From Flavobacteriaceae bacterium (GTDB lineage: Bacteria > Bacteroidota > Bacteroidia > Flavobacteriales > Flavobacteriaceae), in contig JAHRWC010000072.1 in NCBI GenBank assembly GCA_019090365.1, positions 1-5,469 of the forward strand: DNA of 5,469 nucleotides, read 5' to 3'. A model generated the notes under the pieces. That model worked only from the letters and a program-made list of their open reading frames with translations, was not told the DNA's origin and made no database searches. Of this stretch, positions 1 to 5,469 are shown piece by piece (positions within the stretch are counted from its first letter, which is position 1; each line of letters starts with the position of its first letter). The position numbers were made by a program, and so were the translations under genes.

Positions 1-2
1 AT

Positions 3-953
3 AGGAATGTAGTGATATTAGGCTTAAATCAGAAAACAGACCAATTACATAAGTTCTTTATTGACAATCCAGGTTATGGATACCAATTACAAAAAACGTT
101 TAATATTGAAGATGAATCATTAAATAGCTTTAAAGTTATTTTTGATTATATTCAAAATAACGAAGTAGATGAAATATATTCATCTATAGCAGAGCTTACA
201 AATGAACAAATGCAAACTTTAATTGACTTTGCAGACAATAATTTAAAAGTTTTAAAATTTATACCAGATAATAAAGAGATATATACAAAGAAACTAGATT
301 TCAATTACTACGGTTATTTACCAATTATTTCTTTACGAAGTATACCGATAGAAAACCCATTTAATCAATTTATAAAAAGATCATTTGACATTGTATTTTC
401 TCTATTTGTTATTGTTGGTATATTGTCTTGGCTTACACCTCTACTAGGAATTTTCATTAAGTTAGAATCTAAAGGGCCTGTATTTTTTAAACAAAAAAGA
501 AATGGGTTAGATTATAAAGAATTTTACTGTTATAAGTATCGTTCTATGAAACCTAATCCCACAGCACATTTGCATCAGGTAACTAAAGGAGACCAACGTA
601 TAACATTAGTAGGTAAGATTATTCGAAAAACAAGTATTGATGAACTCCCTCAATTTATTAATGTATTAAAAGGAGATATGTCTATCGTAGGGCCTAGACC
701 TCATATGGTAAGTCATACCCATATGTATGCAGAACGAATTGATAAGTTTATGGTACGCCATTTTATAAAACCTGGTATTACAGGCTTAGCACAAGTCACA
801 GGATATAGAGGTGAAGTTGAAAATGATGAGCATATTATTAACCGTGTAAAATATGACATCTTTTACCTTGAAAATTGGTCTTTGCTTTTAGATATTAAAA
901 TTGTTTTTCAAACGATATATAATGCCTTAAAAGGAGAAGAAAAAGCATACTAG
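3..953 (+). CDS. Polyprenyl-phosphate sugar-1-phosphate transferase (WcaJ/WbaP-like), 5' partial
   Basis: This integral membrane enzyme would transfer a sugar-1-phosphate from a nucleotide sugar to undecaprenyl phosphate, the first step in assembling a capsule, exopolysaccharide or O-antigen unit. The GTG at 12 is not a real start: the frame is open to the window edge and reads R-N-V-V before I-L-G-L-N, which suits the CoA_binding_3-type domain of this family. Full-length members are near 460 residues, so the N-terminal helices are missing. Counting from codon 12: nucleotide-binding-like region 1-90; KRSFDI at 122-127; membrane segment about 123-150; GPVFFKQKRNG 155-165; YKYRSM 174-179; SIDELPQ 208-214 with the catalytic-type Asp-Glu pair 210/211; GDMSIVGPRPH 221-231; KPGITGLAQVTGYRGE 253-268; and the C-terminal YD..YLENWSLLLDIKI. 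This is the complete PF02397-type sugar transferase domain. The sugar (glucose, galactose or an amino sugar) cannot be decided. The stop overlaps that of the convergent glycosyltransferase. Confidence 0.93.
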   Translation, partial: RNVVILGLNQKTDQLHKFFIDNPGYGYQLQKTFNIEDESLNSFKVIFDYIQNNEVDEIYSSIAELTNEQMQTLIDFADNNLKVLKFIPDNKEIYTKKLDFNYYGYLPIISLRSIPIENPFNQFIKRSFDIVFSLFVIVGILSWLTPLLGIFIKLESKGPVFFKQKRNGLDYKEFYCYKYRSMKPNPTAHLHQVTKGDQRITLVGKIIRKTSIDELPQFINVLKGDMSIVGPRPHMVSHTHMYAERIDKFMVRHFIKPGITGLAQVTGYRGEVENDEHIINRVKYDIFYLENWSLLLDIKIVFQTIYNALKGEEKAY

Positions 954-2125
954 ATTTTTTCTATTTCATTTATTAAATTACTAAACTGATTTTTAAAATT
1001 AAATGCATTCATCGCATTTTGTTGCACCTCTTTTTTCGGGTGTTCATTTAATTTTTCTATCGTTAATTGATTAATAAAATCTTGTAATGCGTCTCTATTA
1101 TTTACAGGAATAGTCCAACCTAATTTATAATTTCTAACTAACATTTCACCTTCACCTCCTGCAAAATATAACAAGGGAATTCCCATTCTTGATTGCTCAA
1201 ATATTTTTGAGGGCACAGATCCATAGATTCTATTTCTTAGTGGGATGAATGCAATTTGATATTCCTCTAGTTTTTTGTTTAAAATTTCTCTATCAATTTC
1301 GCCATGATAAAAAACATTTGTTTTTTGAAGTGATTTAATACTTTCAGCTTCAGGTCCATTTCCATAAATATGAAGTTGAATATGATCAGGGAGATTTAAT
1401 TTTTCACAAATTGAATAAAGACCTTGTGCAACTCCTAATAATCCAGCATATACAATTTTAATGGTGCTTTCTGTAATTTTGGATTCTATTTCTGGAGCTT
1501 TAAAATCTGGGAAGTTTTGATATAATACTAACTCCTTCACAACACCTTCTTTTTTAATAAAATTTAGAATTTCTTGAGACTGGCCTAAGATGATATGAGA
1601 TTTCATATAACAGTATCGCTCCATTTTCTGAAGTAAACTATAGTAGGTTCCTTTTTTAAGCAGTCCCATTTCTAATCCTGCTAATGGCCAAAGATCTGAA
1701 ACATTTAAAATGATTTTTTTTCTAAACAATGAAGCCCAAAAAACGCTAGTAAATCCAACAAAAACAGGAGAATATTGTATAAATATTTTTTTAGGTGTTT
1801 TCTTAAATAGAAAGAATAAGGTTAAACTAAATGAAAAAGACAACATAGATAGTAACCTAATAAACTTATTACTCGAATTACTAGGCCATAACCATAATCG
1901 AAAAACAGTTCCATATTCTTCTTTCTTTTTTGAATAAACTATTCTTTTGAATTCTGGGAATATTGAACCTTTAGGATAATTTGGTAATGGGCAAATGACC
2001 TTAACATTATAATCATTTTCTGAAAGTCCTTTCACTAAAGAAAAAATTCTATTAGATGCCGCTCCTTTTTCTGGCGGAAAATAATTAGTTATTATTACTA
2101 TTTCTTTATCCTTTTTTATTTTCAT
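950..2125 (-). CDS. GT4-family glycosyltransferase, WbuB-like
   Basis: This cytoplasmic or membrane-associated GT-B glycosyltransferase probably adds a sugar from a nucleotide donor to the lipid-linked glycan. The protein has 391 residues, normal for the family. N-terminal domain: ITNYFPPEKGAASNR (12-26), the acceptor-side loop typical of the WbuB subgroup, then a hydrophobic stretch at about 88-107 (membrane-associating) and VSDLWPLAGLEMG (142-154). Donor domain: VYAGLLGVAQGL (225-236), HIYGNGPE (252-259), and VPSKIFEQSRMGIPLL (304-319), which keeps the Lys and the second Glu of the GT4 EX7E signature; position 302, where the first Glu would be, is Gly. The ATG overlaps the upstream CapK-like stop codon (TAATG), so translation is probably coupled and the two genes form one leftward transcript. 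No Shine-Dalgarno is visible, as usual in Bacteroidota. WbuB proper makes an L-FucNAc linkage; the sugar used here is unknown. Confidence 0.9.
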   Translation of the reverse strand: MKIKKDKEIVIITNYFPPEKGAASNRIFSLVKGLSENDYNVKVICPLPNYPKGSIFPEFKRIVYSKKKEEYGTVFRLWLWPSNSSNKFIRLLSMLSFSFSLTLFFLFKKTPKKIFIQYSPVFVGFTSVFWASLFRKKIILNVSDLWPLAGLEMGLLKKGTYYSLLQKMERYCYMKSHIILGQSQEILNFIKKEGVVKELVLYQNFPDFKAPEIESKITESTIKIVYAGLLGVAQGLYSICEKLNLPDHIQLHIYGNGPEAESIKSLQKTNVFYHGEIDREILNKKLEEYQIAFIPLRNRIYGSVPSKIFEQSRMGIPLLYFAGGEGEMLVRNYKLGWTIPVNNRDALQDFINQLTIEKLNEHPKKEVQQNAMNAFNFKNQFSNLINEIEKI

Positions 2126-3438
2126 TATTGATTAATATTCGAAATAAACTGTTTCAACTTTCCACGATTACTTCGGTCTAATATTTCAACTCTTTCTAAC
2201 TCAATTTTTAAACCTCCTTCTAAATATTGATCCATAGCCGTGTGGATTGCGTCTATATTTTCTTGATTCAATGCTATATCTGAAACATAAATAATTTTGA
2301 ACGTATCTAAGGTAAGTTGTTCTACCACAAATTCTTTTACATTTCCATCATATTCAATGACACTTTTAGTCACATAATACAATGTATGTCCTGGCACTGT
2401 TTTTCCGCTTGGCAAATAAGCAATGTCATTAGAACGCCCTATTAATTGTTGCAATATGGGAGTTTTTAAAGTACTCTTATTCGATAGTATTCCTAAATCT
2501 CCAACTTCATACCGAATCAAAGGTTGTGCTTTATTAAACAACGATGTAATAACTATTTTTCCTACTTCTCCATGCTGCACAGAATTATTATTATCATCTA
2601 AAATTTCAACAAACAGCGTTTCACTATTTACTATAAATTCATCTTTATGATTTGTGAAGGCTATTAAATCTATTTCGGAAGCACCATATTCATTTATTAT
2701 AGGAACATTTAATACTTCTTGCAGGAGTTTTTTATCTGAATCATATAACATTTCACTAGTAACAACACAATATTTTAAACTAGGACAAACCTCTGTTAAG
2801 ATTAGATTTTTCTTTTTTAAAAACTTTGCAAAAAGGACTATCGAACTTGTATGTCCATTAATAAAATAAAACTTCTTTTTTCTGAAAACAGCTAAAAATT
2901 CTTCTAACTTTTTTTCTGAAAGATCAAAAATAGGAAACCTAAAACGGTGACTTAACCGATCTTTTAACCGTTCTTTTTGATAGGCAAAAAAACCTAATGG
3001 AATTCCATAAAATCGAGCCTGATATGAATGGTTAAAATTAATAGAAAACCAACCAAACCGATCAATTATTTCTGCCCAAGTAAGTGCATGACAGTATTTA
3101 TCTTTCGCAAATATTAATGGCGTACCACTAGAACCTGAAGTTTTACTTGTATAACAATCTTTAATATTGAACCCTTGTGATATTCGACCCTTTAAAGGAA
3201 TTTGAATGTCCTTTTTTTGCATGATTGGAATAGCTAACCAGTTTTCAGTTGAGGCATTTCCAACAAACGATTTATAAAAGGGATTGTTTTCTAAATGGAA
3301 TTCAACGATTGCTTTTCTTTGGTTAACCACATAGCTTTCATATTCACTTTCAGGAATATCCTGAATTTCAGCAAGCTGTTTTTTAGCTTCCTGAATAGGA
3401 TAGCCATTTAGTTTTAATATGGATTCAAAAAAATTCAA
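2125..3438 (-). CDS. CapK / phenylacetate-CoA ligase-like AMP-binding protein
   Basis: This adenylate-forming enzyme (ANL superfamily) belongs to the CapK/PaaK/coenzyme F390 synthetase group often found in capsule and exopolysaccharide loci. By family knowledge it would activate a carboxylic acid as its acyl-AMP. A role in acylating or otherwise decorating the glycan is inference, and the substrate is unknown. Visible motifs in the 437 residues: P-loop TSKTSGSSGTP (97-107), INEYGASE (248-255, A5), IRYEVGDLG (308-316, A7 with Asp314), GRSNDI (334-339, A8), and a C-terminal RGKLKQF (425-431) that offers the A10-type lysine. Start choice: an in-frame stop lies four codons upstream and the first internal Met is residue 73, so the gene most likely starts at this TTG, in front of a run of seven T. 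A non-AUG start or an unnoticed indel there are both possible. It is the first gene of a two-gene unit with the downstream GT4 gene. Confidence 0.88.
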   Translation of the reverse strand: MNFFESILKLNGYPIQEAKKQLAEIQDIPESEYESYVVNQRKAIVEFHLENNPFYKSFVGNASTENWLAIPIMQKKDIQIPLKGRISQGFNIKDCYTSKTSGSSGTPLIFAKDKYCHALTWAEIIDRFGWFSINFNHSYQARFYGIPLGFFAYQKERLKDRLSHRFRFPIFDLSEKKLEEFLAVFRKKKFYFINGHTSSIVLFAKFLKKKNLILTEVCPSLKYCVVTSEMLYDSDKKLLQEVLNVPIINEYGASEIDLIAFTNHKDEFIVNSETLFVEILDDNNNSVQHGEVGKIVITSLFNKAQPLIRYEVGDLGILSNKSTLKTPILQQLIGRSNDIAYLPSGKTVPGHTLYYVTKSVIEYDGNVKEFVVEQLTLDTFKIIYVSDIALNQENIDAIHTAMDQYLEGGLKIELERVEILDRSNRGKLKQFISNINQ

Positions 3439-3620
3439 TAGAATATATTATTGGGTTCAATTTACAAATTAATTGCAGCGATACCGAAGTGAAAGGTGGT
3501 AAAATTTATAATCCATATTACTTTATATAAAATAAATAATTTTCCAAAGGAAATAGAAAGACTTCGTATGGTTTCAGTATAAAAATATCTTATTTTTGTG
3601 GCGAATTTAAATTCCTTCTA
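3439..3620. other. Divergent intergenic region between the capK-like gene and purD
   Basis: This 182-bp, very AT-rich spacer separates two divergent genes and must hold the promoters of both. The purD side has a clear Bacteroidota -7 box. The capK-like side has only an imperfect match: reading leftward, TTAATTTG at 3465-3472 differs from TAnnTTTG at its second base and has no good -33 element. Two inverted repeats touch the region: an 11-bp perfect pair at 3415-3425 and 3510-3520, and a 9-bp pair with one bulged base at 3481-3490 and 3561-3569. I see no RNA gene, riboswitch consensus or terminator here. Confidence 0.6.
3567..3598 (+). promoter_or_regulatory. Bacteroidota-type promoter for purD
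   Basis: The octamer TATTTTTG at 3591-3598 is an exact match to the Bacteroidota -7 consensus TAnnTTTG. Exactly 20 bases upstream, TATG at 3567-3570 is a weak version of the -33 TTTG/TTG element. Transcription would start a few bases after 3598, leaving a leader of only about 15 bases before the purD ATG at 3621. That leader is too short to hold a purine riboswitch. Confidence 0.6.
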
Positions 3621-4892
3621 ATGAATATTTTAATACTTGGTTCTGGTGGCCGCGAACATACTTTTGCATATAAAATATCTCAAAGCCCAAAATGTAGTCA
3701 ACTTTTTGTAGCACCAGGAAATGCTGGAACTCAAGCCATAGCAACAAATGTTTCACTATCAGTAACCGATTTTGAAGCGATAGCATCATGTGTGATTGAA
3801 AACAACATTGAGATGGTTGTCGTGGGCCCTGAAGATCCATTAGTACAAGGAATTGTAAATTACTTTTCAGAAACAGAAGCTTTAAAAAATGTGATGATCA
3901 TCGGCCCTTCACAAGAAGGAGCTTTATTAGAAGGTAGTAAAGAAAGAGCAAAAGAATTTATGTTTGCACATAACATTCCAACAGCAGGATATCAAAGTTT
4001 TACCAAAGATACGGTTGAAGCAGGAAAAGACTTTTTAGAAACACTAAAAGCTCCTTATGTTTTAAAAGCAGATGGATTAGCTGCAGGTAAAGGTGTGTTA
4101 ATTATTAATGATATTGAAGAAGCAAAACAAGAACTTGAAAACATGTTAACGCATGCCAAGTTTGGAGATGCAAGCGCAACTGTTGTAATCGAAGAATTTC
4201 TTGACGGAATTGAATTAAGTGTTTTTGTACTAACAGATGGAACCAACTATAAGGTGCTTCCTACGGCTAAAGATTATAAAAGAATAGGAGAAGGAGATAC
4301 AGGATTAAATACGGGAGGTATGGGAGCTATTTCTCCAGTTCCTTTTGTGGATGAGGTCTTGATGAAAAAGATTGAAGACAGAATCGTAATTCCAACAGTT
4401 AACGGAATTTCAAAAGAGAACATCGATTATAAAGGATTTGTTTTTATTGGTCTGATCAATGTAAATAACGAACCTTTTGTTATTGAGTATAATGTAAGAA
4501 TGGGTGATCCAGAAACGGAAGTTGTATTACCAAGAATTAAAACAGATTTAGTGTCGGTGTTAGAAGCTACTGCAAAACAAAACCTAGATGAGATAGCTCT
4601 TGAATTAGATGAAAGAGCTGCAGCTACTGTCATGGTAGTTTCTGGAGGATATCCTGAAGCATATGAAAAAGGAAAAGTGATTTCAGGTATTGAAAATATT
4701 GACGATTCGATTGTGTTTCATGCAGGAACTACAACTAAAGACGGTAATGTTGTTACTAATGGAGGAAGAGTAATTGCAGTTACTTCTTTGGATAATGATT
4801 ACAAAAAGGCCATAAAAAAATCGTATCAAAACATAGAAAAACTACATTTTGATACGATGTATTATCGTACCGATATTGGTTTTGATTTATAA
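3621..4892 (+). CDS. purD: Phosphoribosylamine--glycine ligase (GAR synthetase)
   Basis: PurD catalyses the ATP-dependent joining of glycine to 5-phosphoribosylamine, giving glycinamide ribonucleotide, the second step of de novo purine synthesis in the cytoplasm. The 423 residues match the family length and all expected blocks are present: N-domain ILILGSGGREH (3-13) and FVAPGNAGT (29-37); VVVGPEDPLVQGI (66-78); ATP-grasp start GSKERAKEFM (105-114); YVLKADGLAAGKGVLI (146-161); VIEEFLDGIELS (189-200); LPTAKDYKR (213-221) and GEGDTGLNTGGMGAISPVPF (223-242); metal-binding FVIEYNVRMGDPETE (286-300); and the C-terminal RTDIGFDL. The ATG at 3621 sits directly before the N-terminal beta strand, so the start is secure. 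It is a stand-alone gene with its own promoter and is not in a pur operon within this window. Its last six bases overlap the convergent small membrane-protein gene, and its 3' end contains that gene's likely terminator on the opposite strand. Confidence 0.97.
   Translation: MNILILGSGGREHTFAYKISQSPKCSQLFVAPGNAGTQAIATNVSLSVTDFEAIASCVIENNIEMVVVGPEDPLVQGIVNYFSETEALKNVMIIGPSQEGALLEGSKERAKEFMFAHNIPTAGYQSFTKDTVEAGKDFLETLKAPYVLKADGLAAGKGVLIINDIEEAKQELENMLTHAKFGDASATVVIEEFLDGIELSVFVLTDGTNYKVLPTAKDYKRIGEGDTGLNTGGMGAISPVPFVDEVLMKKIEDRIVIPTVNGISKENIDYKGFVFIGLINVNNEPFVIEYNVRMGDPETEVVLPRIKTDLVSVLEATAKQNLDEIALELDERAAATVMVVSGGYPEAYEKGKVISGIENIDDSIVFHAGTTTKDGNVVTNGGRVIAVTSLDNDYKKAIKKSYQNIEKLHFDTMYYRTDIGFDL
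4814..4858 (-). terminator. Rho-independent terminator of the DUF6341-like gene, embedded in purD
   Basis: A perfect 12-bp inverted repeat, ATCGTATCAAAA at 4820-4831 and TTTTGATACGAT at 4847-4858, encloses a 15-base loop. Read leftward, the stem runs straight into seven T (AAAAAAA on the plus strand at 4814-4820), the classic intrinsic terminator layout. Read rightward there is no T-tract after 4858, so it should not stop purD transcription. It lies about 28 bases beyond the stop codon of the small leftward gene. The stem has only three G-C pairs, so its strength is uncertain. Confidence 0.65.
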
Positions 4893-5120
4893 GTAAGTGT
4901 GCCCTGTAGAAGTACGGTCTTCTTCGTTATTGTCGTTAAATTTCTTTAATTGTCCCATCCAATACACGAATGCTACAACTCCAATAGCCATTAAAATCCA
5001 TGACATAATATTGCTAAGAAACCAGCTTTCAGGAGCTATAGATCTTAACATATCAAAAGGAGCAAATACAACGTCTACAAATAATGACTGTATTCCTTCA
5101 AAAAAACCTTTCCAAGACAT
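4887..5120 (-). CDS. Small single-helix membrane protein, DUF6341-like
   Basis: This small conserved protein of unknown function resembles what I recall as the flavobacterial family DUF6341. The chosen ATG at 5120 gives 77 residues; an in-frame TTG at 5141 would add seven residues but lies inside the -7 promoter box, so the ATG is preferred. The N-terminal half is amphipathic and aromatic-rich (FFEGIQSLFVDVVFAPFD, 6-23). It is followed by one transmembrane helix at about 37-56 ending in YWMGQLKKFND and by an acidic tail with NEEDRT. Basic residues follow the helix (KK at 59-60), consistent with an N-out or re-entrant arrangement, but topology is a guess. It converges on purD with interlocking TAA stops and diverges from the DUF6427-like gene. 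No enzymatic motif is visible. Confidence 0.85.
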   Translation of the reverse strand: MSWKGFFEGIQSLFVDVVFAPFDMLRSIAPESWFLSNIMSWILMAIGVVAFVYWMGQLKKFNDNNEEDRTSTGHTYL

Positions 5121-5159
5121 ATCTTTATATTTAGATTGCAAAAATATAAATTAAGAACC
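5121..5159. promoter_or_regulatory. 39-bp divergent spacer between DUF6341-like and DUF6427-like genes
   Basis: This short AT-only-looking spacer separates two divergent start codons. It holds the -7 box of the leftward gene. For the rightward gene the best candidate is TATATTTA at 5126-5133, one mismatch from TAnnTTTG, with no recognisable -33 element at the expected distance. The rightward promoter is therefore uncertain. Confidence 0.4.
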
Positions 5160-5170
5160 ATGCTCACAAG
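5139..5170 (-). promoter_or_regulatory. Bacteroidota-type promoter for the DUF6341-like gene
   Basis: Read leftward, TATTTTTG (plus-strand 5139-5146) is an exact TAnnTTTG box, and CTTG (plus-strand 5167-5170) provides the -33 TTG core with a 20-base spacer, close to the consensus spacing. The start of transcription would fall near 5133, giving a leader of roughly a dozen bases before the ATG at 5120. The -33 element lies inside the first codons of the divergent DUF6427-like gene. Confidence 0.65.
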
Positions 5171-5468
5171 CTTTTTCAGTAATTCTAAACCTATCAATTT
5201 TATCATTGTTAGCGTGTTTCTTTTAATTGGGTATAGTATTTGGATTTTATTAAACCCTCTAGATACGATTGCTCTATCAGATATTTTAAATTATGCACTT
5301 ATAGCTTTTGTGTTTATATTCCTTTTTTTACTGTTAGATTTTATAACTCGGAAGAATAAGTTGACCGAGAAAAACAACCTTTTATCTTGCGCCAACGATT
5401 TGAATAATCGCTATCGCCGCCGGGGAGCGTCCACACGGTATGTAGATGATCGGGCAATATCACGATAG
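5160..5468 (+). CDS. DUF6427-like membrane protein, broken: native N-terminus fused to foreign sequence
   Basis: The start [17 protein letters not shown] resembles what I recall of the flavobacterial family DUF6427, multi-helix membrane proteins of about 300 residues and unknown function. The ATG at 5160 is chosen over an in-frame TTG at 5136 because the family pattern begins here. Two transmembrane helices are visible at about 13-31 and 43-62, then [10 protein letters not shown] at 64-73. After that the frame loses all hydrophobic character, turns arginine-rich (NRYRRRGAS) and stops at residue 102. In the same place the DNA jumps to about 53% G+C by hand count and encodes a transposase on the other strand. 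The native gene therefore ends at about 5378 and the remaining codons are a by-product of the junction. The protein as written here is very unlikely to be real. Confidence 0.75.
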   Translation: MLTSFFSNSKPINFIIVSVFLLIGYSIWILLNPLDTIALSDILNYALIAFVFIFLFLLLDFITRKNKLTEKNNLLSCANDLNNRYRRRGASTRYVDDRAISR

Positions 5469-5469
5469 C
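5341..5469 (-). CDS. REP-associated tyrosine transposase (RAYT, Y1/HUH family) fragment
   Basis: Reading leftward from the window edge, an open frame gives A-I-V-I-L-P, then [16 protein letters not shown], then [13 protein letters not shown]. This is the signature of the TnpA_REP/RAYT branch of the IS200/IS605-like Y1 transposases: the His-x-His metal-binding (HUH) motif is DHLH (histidine codons at 5446-5448 and 5440-5442), followed by the W-T-L-P..D.D and RW..IK..FS blocks. RAYTs process or mobilise REP palindromes by single-strand cleavage. Only this middle part is here: the N-terminus lies beyond 5469, and the catalytic-tyrosine part is absent because the frame leaves family-like sequence at about 5365 and stops at 5341-5343. 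The G+C content is far above the rest of the window. It is either a foreign read joined at a contig end or a truncated insertion. Confidence 0.8.
   Translation of the reverse strand, partial: AIVILPDHLHTVWTLPGGDSDYSNRWRKIKGCFSRSTYSSEL

Noticed and set aside
1001..1019. Hairpin AAATGC/GCATTT downstream of the sugar transferase
   Set aside because: A 6-bp, AT-rich stem inside GT4 codons with an interrupted T-tract; not enough to call a terminator.
1710..1937. Open frame of 75 codons on the plus strand
   Set aside because: It lies antisense within the well-supported GT4 gene, has no family-like motifs and is explained by AT-rich codon use on the other strand.
2423..2869. Two short plus-strand open frames
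   Set aside because: Both are antisense to conserved motifs of the CapK-like gene and show no domain features.
2951..2971. Direct repeat TTAACCG in the capK-like gene
   Set aside because: Two short copies in coding sequence with no array; expected by chance.
3541..3553. Small hairpin TTTCCAAAGGAAA upstream of purD
   Set aside because: Five base pairs with a three-base loop and no T-tract; too weak for a terminator and upstream of the likely transcription start.
3607..3840. Minus-strand frame of 77 codons over the purD start
   Set aside because: It overlaps the conserved PurD N-domain and resembles no known protein; it is a shadow.
4055..4633. Two minus-strand frames inside purD
   Set aside because: Low-complexity Ser/Ala-rich shadows of the ATP-grasp domain.
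4908..4923. Hairpin AGAAG/CTTCT after purD as its terminator
   Set aside because: Only a 5-bp stem and no T-tract follows.
4897..5154. Plus-strand frame opposite the DUF6341-like gene
   Set aside because: The minus-strand reading has a coherent membrane helix, a promoter and a terminator; the plus reading has none.
5410..5469. 7-bp inverted repeat GCTATCG (5410-5416) / CGATAGC (5463-5469) at the window end
   Set aside because: It could suggest a fold-back artefact, but seven bases in about 80 is within chance and it may continue or fail beyond the edge.

Overview
The window reads as a Bacteroidota chromosome segment, most probably Flavobacteriaceae. It is AT-rich, has almost no Shine-Dalgarno sequences, and carries two exact copies of the Bacteroidota -7 promoter octamer (TAnnTTTG). 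Its small membrane genes next to purD look like the flavobacterial families DUF6341 and DUF6427. The left edge cuts a gene. The right edge looks like a contig end with foreign sequence attached.

Left part (about 1-3440): the edge of a surface-polysaccharide locus. A 5'-truncated polyprenyl-phosphate sugar-1-phosphate transferase, which starts glycan assembly on the lipid carrier, runs rightward. It meets, tail to tail with stop codons overlapping in CTAG, a leftward two-gene unit: a CapK/phenylacetate-CoA-ligase-like adenylating enzyme followed by a WbuB-like GT4 glycosyltransferase, coupled through TAATG. Together they suggest building and possibly modifying a capsule, O-antigen or exopolysaccharide repeat unit. 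The sugars cannot be read from sequence.

Middle (3439-4892): a 182-bp divergent intergenic region with a good promoter, then an intact purD (GAR synthetase, purine biosynthesis). purD ends against a small leftward gene, and their TAA stops interlock in TTATAA. A strong hairpin plus T-tract inside the end of purD points leftward and is the likely terminator of that small gene.

Right part (4887-5469): the small DUF6341-like one-helix membrane protein and, 39 bp away and divergent, the start of a DUF6427-like multi-helix membrane protein. That second gene is native for only about 73 codons. From about 5365-5380 onward the DNA becomes GC-rich and, read on the minus strand, encodes a clear piece of a REP-associated tyrosine transposase (RAYT; Y1/HUH family) including its HxH motif. 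This is either an assembly or library chimera at a contig end or a true rearrangement, and it is the most notable oddity here. I found no convincing new biological system, RNA gene or CRISPR array.
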